From the NCBI GenBank assembly GCA_902587755.1, contig CACIMN010000005.1, positions 1-56,088 on the forward strand: a DNA stretch of 56,088 bases. Reading direction: 5' to 3'. Each line of letters begins with the position of its first letter. The stretch's first letter is position 1. The position numbers were made by a program, and so were the translations under genes. This DNA is from an uncultured Pelagibacteraceae bacterium. Its GTDB lineage: Bacteria; Pseudomonadota; Alphaproteobacteria; Pelagibacterales; Pelagibacteraceae. The notes under the pieces are model-generated. The model made no database searches. It was not told the origin of the DNA and saw only the letters and a program-made list of their open reading frames with translations. Shown in pieces: positions 51,022-56,088 of this stretch.

Positions 51022-51443
51022 CAGCATTTTATTTATATTTAGCTTATCAAATTCAAGTTTTCACATTCGATGAAAAAGCTCCATTTAATGCTAAAACGTT
51101 TCCAATTTATTTAGGTTATGCAGGATTATTTTTTTCTGGATTGAAACTTATTTTACCAGACCCAAATACAATTAAAGTAGAACATAAAAATTTAGAGTAT
51201 AAAAAAACTGGTATACTTATATTAATTGCAATTATTTATGGAGCTACAATTTTAAAAGTTGGTTATTTTTTAACCACTTCATTATTTTTATTTGCTTCAT
51301 ATTATTTTTTAGGAGAACGAAGATGGATTTTGATGTTTTTATTATCCTTTCCATTTGTTGCTGCCTTTATGTATTTGCTTCATGGCATTCTTGATATTTA
51401 TTTAAGGGATCCATTCTTGCAATCAATAGGGGTCATGGGATGA
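50973..51443 (+). CDS. tctB: tripartite tricarboxylate transporter small membrane subunit
   Basis: A 156-residue protein with four predicted membrane helices (about residues 8-24, 42-58, 75-95, 105-140), typical of TctB. The GTG at 50973 is the only sensible start: an in-frame stop lies 19 bp upstream, and the first helix begins at residue 8. The start codon is buried in a hairpin arm with a terminator-like T-tract following, so expression should be lower than that of tctC. Its stop overlaps the tctA start (ATGA). Confidence 0.85.
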   Translation: MNINTTKIISLLFFIFSAFYLYLAYQIQVFTFDEKAPFNAKTFPIYLGYAGLFFSGLKLILPDPNTIKVEHKNLEYKKTGILILIAIIYGATILKVGYFLTTSLFLFASYYFLGERRWILMFLLSFPFVAAFMYLLHGILDIYLRDPFLQSIGVMG

Positions 51444-52939
51444 TTGAAGGAATACTAATTGGATTAACAACAGCACTTACACTCCAAAATATATTAATGG
51501 TTATGGTTGGTTGTTTTTTTGGAACAATCATTGGAATGCTTCCTGGTCTTGGTCCAATGACTGCAATTGCTTTAATGATACCTATTACATATGGTTTTGA
51601 ACCTGCAACAGGATTAATTTTAATGGCTGGTGTTTATTACGGAGCAGTATTTGGTGGATCAACTTCTTCAATATTATTAAATGCCCCTGGTGTTCCAGGA
51701 ACAGTTGCAACTTCATTTGATGGTTATCCAATGGCACAGCAAGGTAAAGCTGGAAAAGCTTTAGCAATTGCAGCTTGGAGCTCATTTTCAGGTGGAACAT
51801 TGTCCGCAATTTATTTGTTATTCATGGCACCAAGTTTGTCTAAAGTAAGTTTATCTTTTAGATCTCCTGATTATTTTGCTTTGATGATTTTAGGCTTAAC
51901 AGCTATTGCTGCTTTTTCATCTAAAGGACAATTTTTAAAAGCAATGATGATGGTCGTTTTAGGTTTGATGTTGGCTTCAGTTGGTCAAGACAGTTTGTCT
52001 GATATTACAAGATATACATTTAACAATATGAACCTAACTGATGGTATTAGCTTCGTACTTGTTGTCATGGCAACCTTTGCAATGAGTGAAGCTTTAACAA
52101 TTATTTTAAAAAGAAACGATCCAACTATTGCTGCTAAACAAGTTTCATTAACTGAATTAGGTTCTATTAAGATAAATAAAGAAGAGCGAACTAAAATGTA
52201 CAAAACAATACCAAGATCATCAGTTATTGGTTTTTTAATTGGTGTTTTACCTGGTGCTGGTGCAACAATTGCATCTTTTTTAGCTTATGGCATGGAACGA
52301 AACGTAGTTAGTGATGAAGAAAAAGAAAAATTTGGTAAAGGAAGTGTAAATGGTTTATCTGCACCAGAAACAGCAAATAATGCTGCTTGTTCAGGTTCTT
52401 TTGTGCCAATGCTTACTTTGGGAATTCCTGGAAGTGGAACAACCGCGGTAATGCTAGGTGCACTTTTAGGTTTTGGTGTTCAGCCTGGTCCTAGACTTTA
52501 CATGACTAATCCAGAGATTTTTTGGTCAATAATTATGTCTATGTATATTGGAATGGTAATTCTTCTTATATTAAATTTACCACTCATTCCTTATATAGCT
52601 AGAATTCTTGCTGTTCCTAAAAATTATTTAATTCCTTTAATTCTATTTTTCTCTGTTACTGGGATTTATGTAATGTCATTTAATAATTTCGATATTTATT
52701 TAATGATTGGGATAGCTGTAGTAGCAACTTTTTTAAGATTATATGATTTCCCGATGCCACCTTTGATATTAGCTTTTGTACTAGGCGGACTGATGGAAGA
52801 AAATCTTAGAAGATCTTTATTATTAAGCAACGGTTCTTGGGAATTTTTATGGGACAGAACTTTAACAGCATGTATTTTAGCTACCACAATATTAATTGTA
52901 ATTTGGCATATTTATAAAACTTTTACGAAAAAAAATTAA
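51440..52939 (+). CDS. tctA: tripartite tricarboxylate transporter large membrane subunit
   Basis: A 499-residue protein with about twelve hydrophobic segments in two repeats. Each repeat has the TctA glycine-proline motif: GTIIGMLPGLGPMTAIALMI (about 29-48) and IGFLIGVLPGAGATIASFLA (about 262-281). GGSTSSILLNAPGVPGT and MLTLGIPGSGTTAVMLGALL (about 325-344) are also hallmarks. It is the carboxylate-translocating subunit, driven by an ion gradient. It overlaps tctB by 4 bp and interlocks stops with the convergent exporter gene. Confidence 0.95.
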   Translation: MIEGILIGLTTALTLQNILMVMVGCFFGTIIGMLPGLGPMTAIALMIPITYGFEPATGLILMAGVYYGAVFGGSTSSILLNAPGVPGTVATSFDGYPMAQQGKAGKALAIAAWSSFSGGTLSAIYLLFMAPSLSKVSLSFRSPDYFALMILGLTAIAAFSSKGQFLKAMMMVVLGLMLASVGQDSLSDITRYTFNNMNLTDGISFVLVVMATFAMSEALTIILKRNDPTIAAKQVSLTELGSIKINKEERTKMYKTIPRSSVIGFLIGVLPGAGATIASFLAYGMERNVVSDEEKEKFGKGSVNGLSAPETANNAACSGSFVPMLTLGIPGSGTTAVMLGALLGFGVQPGPRLYMTNPEIFWSIIMSMYIGMVILLILNLPLIPYIARILAVPKNYLIPLILFFSVTGIYVMSFNNFDIYLMIGIAVVATFLRLYDFPMPPLILAFVLGGLMEENLRRSLLLSNGSWEFLWDRTLTACILATTILIVIWHIYKTFTKKN

Positions 52940-53826
52940 TTTTTAATATCTATACTTTTTCTAATTATTTCTTTTTCTAATTTCATTTCTCTATATGAAA
53001 TAATTAAAACCCCTAAAAAAATTACACTTGCACCAATCCATGTAAATAGATCAGGTGTTTCATTAAATACATAGAAACCTATCAAAGATGCAAATACTAG
53101 ACTTAAAAAGGAATATGGTTGAGTGACACTAACATCAACTAATTTATAAGCATGATTAATGCAAAGGTGTAACAAAGTACCAAATAAACCTCCAAAAAAT
53201 AAATAAATTAAAGTTTGTAAACCAGGTGTTTGCCAATGAAACAAAGCAATAATGAAACTAAAAATTGTCATGTATGTGTATCCATAAGATAAAATTGTTA
53301 TTGAACTATCATCTTTTGCTATACTTTTTGTAATTATAATCACAACAGACCACATAAAAGAGGAGGCTAGAGCCATATAAACTCCAAGAGAAATATCAAT
53401 TATTCCTGGTCTTAAAATTATCATCATACCAATAAACCCTAAAACTAATGCAAAACTTCTATATAAGTAAATTTTTTCCCCAAGAAATAAAACAGCCAAT
53501 ATTGTTACTAAGAAAGGGACAACAAAAGAAATTGCTGTAGCTTTTTCAATTGGCATCATTACTAAAGCTGAAAAATATAAAAGCATGGAAGGTAAGTTTA
53601 AAAATGCTCTAAAAAAATGTTTCTTATGATGAATTGTTTTAAATACTGTGAACTTGGATTTTAATATGTAAGGCAAAATAATTAGAAAACCAAATAAAAA
53701 TCTAAAAAATCCTGCGACATAAACGTTAACTTCTTCTTGAGCTAATTTTAAAAATGTAAGCATCAATGTTCCAAATAATACTGAAGATACAATTAAAAAA
53801 ATTGATAGTTTATTATTTGAAATCAA
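52936..53826 (-). CDS. EamA/DMT-superfamily transporter
   Basis: A 296-residue membrane protein with ten predicted helices in two EamA repeats (about residues 7-138 and 148-282). PSMLLYFSALVMMPIEKATAI (about 77-97) and AYKLVDVSVTQPYSFLSLVF (about 225-244) mark the matching helices of the two halves. Such proteins export amino acids, nucleobases or other metabolites; the substrate cannot be assigned. Its start overlaps the stop of the GT4 gene upstream by 4 bp. Confidence 0.9.
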   Translation of the reverse strand: MISNNKLSIFLIVSSVLFGTLMLTFLKLAQEEVNVYVAGFFRFLFGFLIILPYILKSKFTVFKTIHHKKHFFRAFLNLPSMLLYFSALVMMPIEKATAISFVVPFLVTILAVLFLGEKIYLYRSFALVLGFIGMMIILRPGIIDISLGVYMALASSFMWSVVIIITKSIAKDDSSITILSYGYTYMTIFSFIIALFHWQTPGLQTLIYLFFGGLFGTLLHLCINHAYKLVDVSVTQPYSFLSLVFASLIGFYVFNETPDLFTWIGASVIFLGVLIISYREMKLEKEIIRKSIDIKN

Positions 53827-54905
53827 TTTAATATTTTCTTGTATTCTTGAATAATTTTAGACCATTGAAATTTATTAACAAATTCTTTAGAATTTTTTCC
53901 AAGTTCTAAATATTTTTTATTTTCAAGCATTGAATTAATTGAGGAATAAACATCATCTACACTATTTCCATCACATATTAAACCAGTCTTTTCATGTTCA
54001 ATTGCATCTGCAGCCCCACCATCTTTACCACCAATTGATGGGACACCATACTGTGCAGCTTCAACATACGCTATACCAAACCCCTCAACAGATTTTTTAT
54101 GGATTATAGACGGCATCACAAAAATATTTGATTTTGCAACTAAAGCATTTTTTAGGTCATTACTTATGTCTTTGAAAAACATAACCTGAGCTTCAAGATC
54201 TAGTTCTTTTACAAGTTTTTTGATATTTTCTTCTTCCTCTCCATAACCAACGCAAATATATACAATATCAGGATAAATTTGTTTTAAATTTCTCAAAGCC
54301 ATTATTATTTTTTCATGATTTTTACGTTTATCAAATCTTGAAACTGTAATTAATCTTGGATTTTTAATTTTAAGTATACTTTCAACTTTATCTAAAGTTT
54401 TTTTGTTTATTTCTTCGGCAGGATTAATACCTGGATTTATTACAATTATCTTATTTGCATTAACTCCAATTTCTATCGCTAGATTTTTTGTGAATTTAGA
54501 ATTTGCTATAACTTTTTCAACATTATTTAAAACACTTATCACCCTCTTATTTTGATTAGAACCTTTAGGATGGTTGATTTCTTTACTATGAATTAAACAG
54601 TATTTTTTCTTATTTGATTTAATGAGCTCTAAACTTTTCCAATGATCAGCAATAATAGCATCTATTTTATTTTGTTTAATATATTCATTTATTAATTGAG
54701 CTTTTCTATATTTTCTAAGCAATTTAATTCCACCAACTCTTTCAATAGAAAAAGAAGACTGTTCGTCAAATTCTTTATGGCCCTCAATATAATCTGCAAA
54801 AACTTTGATCATAAAGTTTTTTGATAACTCTCTTGATAAACCCCACATAAGACTTTGCATTCCACCCAACTCTGGTGGAAATGACCTAGTTACAATTAGA
54901 TACAT
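53823..54905 (-). CDS. family 4 glycosyltransferase
   Basis: A 360-residue GT-B glycosyltransferase. The N-terminal loop FPPELGGMQSLMWGLS is near residues 9-24. The C-terminal donor site contains VSRFDKRKNHEKII (about 188) and the E-x7-E motif EGFGIAYVEAAQYGVPSIGG (about 275-294). It is soluble or peripherally bound to the membrane and transfers a nucleotide sugar, probably to a lipid or surface glycan. It lies directly after a thioredoxin-like gene (TAATG overlap) and before the DMT exporter, though no functional link is obvious. Confidence 0.9.
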   Translation of the reverse strand: MYLIVTRSFPPELGGMQSLMWGLSRELSKNFMIKVFADYIEGHKEFDEQSSFSIERVGGIKLLRKYRKAQLINEYIKQNKIDAIIADHWKSLELIKSNKKKYCLIHSKEINHPKGSNQNKRVISVLNNVEKVIANSKFTKNLAIEIGVNANKIIVINPGINPAEEINKKTLDKVESILKIKNPRLITVSRFDKRKNHEKIIMALRNLKQIYPDIVYICVGYGEEEENIKKLVKELDLEAQVMFFKDISNDLKNALVAKSNIFVMPSIIHKKSVEGFGIAYVEAAQYGVPSIGGKDGGAADAIEHEKTGLICDGNSVDDVYSSINSMLENKKYLELGKNSKEFVNKFQWSKIIQEYKKILN

Positions 54906-55459
54906 TAATCATACTTCCATTTAATACCACAGCCCGCACTTGGAATTTGATTTTCAGGACCTTTTCCGGTTTCAGCTATTTGTCTCATAGCTATTAGTAG
55001 ATCACTTTCTCCATCTTTAACTGGAATAAATTTTTTAAGCTCTCTTAATCGTCCTCTGTATTGAAGTTCTAAATTTTTATTATAACCAAAAAAATCTGGA
55101 GTGCACACAGCATCATATGCTTTAGCAATTTTTTGAGTTTCATCATGTAAGTAAGGAAAATTGAAATGATTTTCATTTGAAAACTTAATCATGTTTTCAA
55201 ACGAGTCGTCTGGATAATTAATAAAGTCATTTGAGCATATAGCAACTGAGTTGATACCAATTTTGTTTAATTCAGTACAATCTTCAACTAATTCTTTTGT
55301 TATAGCTTTTACATATGGACAATGATTACAGATAAACATTATCAAAGTTCCATTTTCACCTTTGATATCATTTAAGGAAAGAATTTTATTATCAGTAGAT
55401 TTTAATTCAAATGGTAAGGCTTTTTGACCAAAATCACATATTGGAGTTTGTATGGGCAT
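54905..55459 (-). CDS. thioredoxin-fold AhpC/TSA-like protein
   Basis: A 184-residue thioredoxin-fold protein without a signal peptide. The redox motif is CNHC in MFICNHCPYVKAI (about residues 42-54), and a further conserved cysteine lies in AVCTPDFFGYN (about 117). The C-terminus has GCGIKWK. This is the common 'thioredoxin family protein' of about 185 residues found in many bacteria, related to AhpC/TSA peroxiredoxins but with unproven function. It is divergent from the hexapeptide-repeat gene with 19 bp between starts. Confidence 0.87.
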   Translation of the reverse strand: MPIQTPICDFGQKALPFELKSTDNKILSLNDIKGENGTLIMFICNHCPYVKAITKELVEDCTELNKIGINSVAICSNDFINYPDDSFENMIKFSNENHFNFPYLHDETQKIAKAYDAVCTPDFFGYNKNLELQYRGRLRELKKFIPVKDGESDLLIAMRQIAETGKGPENQIPSAGCGIKWKYD

Positions 55460-55478
55460 AATATAAAATATATAGATT

Positions 55479-55991
55479 ATGTTTTATGATTTAAAAGATA
55501 AAAAACCAAAAAACTCTGGCGAAAATTGGGTAGCTCCTAATGCAACTGTAATTGGTGATGTTACTTTAGAAGAAAATACAAGTATTTGGTTTAATGCAGT
55601 GCTTAGAGGAGATATTGAAAATATTCATATTGGTGAAGGATCTAATGTTCAAGATGGAAGTGTATTGCACACAGATCCCGGATGTCCTTTAAAAGTAGGA
55701 AAAAATGTTACCGTTGGTCATTTAGTTATGCTCCATGGATGTACCATTGGAGACAATAGTTTAATTGGAATTGGAGCTGTCATATTAAATAAAGCTAATA
55801 TTGGCAAAAATTGTATAATTGGAGCTAAAGCTCTAATTACAGAAAATAAAGTTATACCTGACAATTCTTTAGTTGTTGGTTCTCCAGGCAAAGTTATTAG
55901 AGAAGTTACAGAAGAAGAAAAACAAGCAGTGTTAGAAAATACAAAACACTATCAAGATAATTGGAAAAAATATTCTAAATCAATTTTTTAA
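55479..55991 (+). CDS. gamma-carbonic-anhydrase-like hexapeptide-repeat protein
   Basis: A 170-residue left-handed beta-helix protein. Hexapeptide repeats run from about residue 20 to 135 (for example VIGDVTLEENTSIWFNAVL). Histidines in VLHTDPG (about 65), VGHLVMLHGC (about 82 and 87) sit at the places of the zinc ligands in gamma carbonic anhydrases. YrdA/PaaY-type proteins of this size may be carbonic anhydrases or thioesterase-like accessory proteins. The frame overlaps the strong Shine-Dalgarno of the next gene. Confidence 0.9.
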   Translation: MFYDLKDKKPKNSGENWVAPNATVIGDVTLEENTSIWFNAVLRGDIENIHIGEGSNVQDGSVLHTDPGCPLKVGKNVTVGHLVMLHGCTIGDNSLIGIGAVILNKANIGKNCIIGAKALITENKVIPDNSLVVGSPGKVIREVTEEEKQAVLENTKHYQDNWKKYSKSIF

Positions 55992-56002
55992 AGGAGGAAA
56001 AA

Positions 56003-56088
56003 ATGTCAGCAGCATATTTGATAGCACAATTAAAAGTAACAAATTCTGAAAATTACAAAGAGTACATCGAAAAAGTTCCCGAAATTGT
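56003..56088 (+). CDS. DUF1330-like protein, start only (cut by the window edge)
   Basis: The ATG at 56003 follows a perfect ribosome site, AAGGAGG (55991-55997), which itself overlaps the stop of the previous gene. The 28 visible residues, MSAAYLIAQLKVTNSENYKE and onward, match the start of DUF1330 proteins, small ferredoxin-like fold proteins of about 95 residues with unknown role. The rest lies outside the window. Confidence 0.72.
   Translation, partial: MSAAYLIAQLKVTNSENYKEYIEKVPEI

Noticed and set aside
1..56088. Mobile elements, prophage, CRISPR array or toxin-antitoxin pairs
   Set aside because: No transposase, integrase, phage structural gene, regularly spaced repeats or typical toxin-antitoxin pair was found on reading through both strands.

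Overview
The window looks like a piece of a streamlined, very AT-rich marine alphaproteobacterial genome, most likely SAR11 (Candidatus Pelagibacter or a close relative). This is inferred from gene content and style, not from a marker gene. Genes are packed with almost no spacing, start codons often overlap the previous stop, and all eleven tail-to-tail gene pairs overlap or sit 1 bp apart. There are five solute-binding-protein transporters, a taurine-type uptake locus, a fused SAM decarboxylase/spermidine synthase and two rhamnose/CDP-sugar type surface-glycan cassettes. No phage, insertion sequence, CRISPR array or rRNA is visible. One tRNA gene is present, and no gene-free stretch exceeds about 200 bp.

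Layout. 1-907: the end of a membrane protein, possibly a LysE-type exporter, and an alpha/beta hydrolase. 894-15275: a large divergent uptake and catabolism locus. The minus arm carries a cupin, a SnoaL-like protein, a short MetE-family protein, a sugar-type ABC system without an ATPase, and a HAD-like protein lacking its catalytic aspartates. The plus arm carries a second SnoaL-like protein, the only sugar-type ABC ATPase, a second ABC system and a GH63/mannosylglycerate-hydrolase-like glycosidase. 15272-18481: an HpsN/HisD-like dehydrogenase, a phosphotransacetylase-family enzyme and a BASS transporter. 18478-19751: a regulator with two winged helices, and a tiny membrane protein. 19740-23742: surface-sugar cassette A (Ldh-family oxidoreductase, two epimerases, GT2). 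23744-32596: taurine-type ABC transporter with a greatly enlarged permease, a class III aminotransferase, alanine dehydrogenase and a dimethylglycine/sarcosine-dehydrogenase-like flavoenzyme. 32646-34561: a second tiny membrane protein, tRNA-Met, a phosphoribosyltransferase and GMP reductase. 34633-38700: surface-sugar cassette B (rmlBACD-like and GT2). 38678-44347: apt, mtnP, mtnA, an aldolase/SDR fusion and the speD-speE fusion, which together look like a methylthioadenosine and polyamine salvage locus. 44407-47466: polar amino-acid ABC transporter (no ATPase in view) and a PhyH dioxygenase. 47447-49888: DUF6165, GT9 and an AbrB-type membrane protein. 49963-52939: tctCBA tripartite carboxylate transporter. 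52936-56088: DMT exporter, GT4, thioredoxin-like protein, gamma-carbonic-anhydrase-like protein and a truncated DUF1330 gene.

Three signals stand out. First, every one of the five solute-binding-protein genes is followed by a stem-loop at the junction with the next gene. In four of them the next start codon lies inside the stem-loop or within a few bases of it, and no Shine-Dalgarno sequence is seen. Second, the mtnP-mtnA-[aldolase+SDR]-speDE-apt group reads as a self-contained MTA shunt in which a single fused protein could cleave methylthioribulose-1-phosphate and reduce the aldehyde product. Third, two paralogous small proteins, each with a C-terminal membrane anchor, lie 13 kb apart and match no family I recognise.
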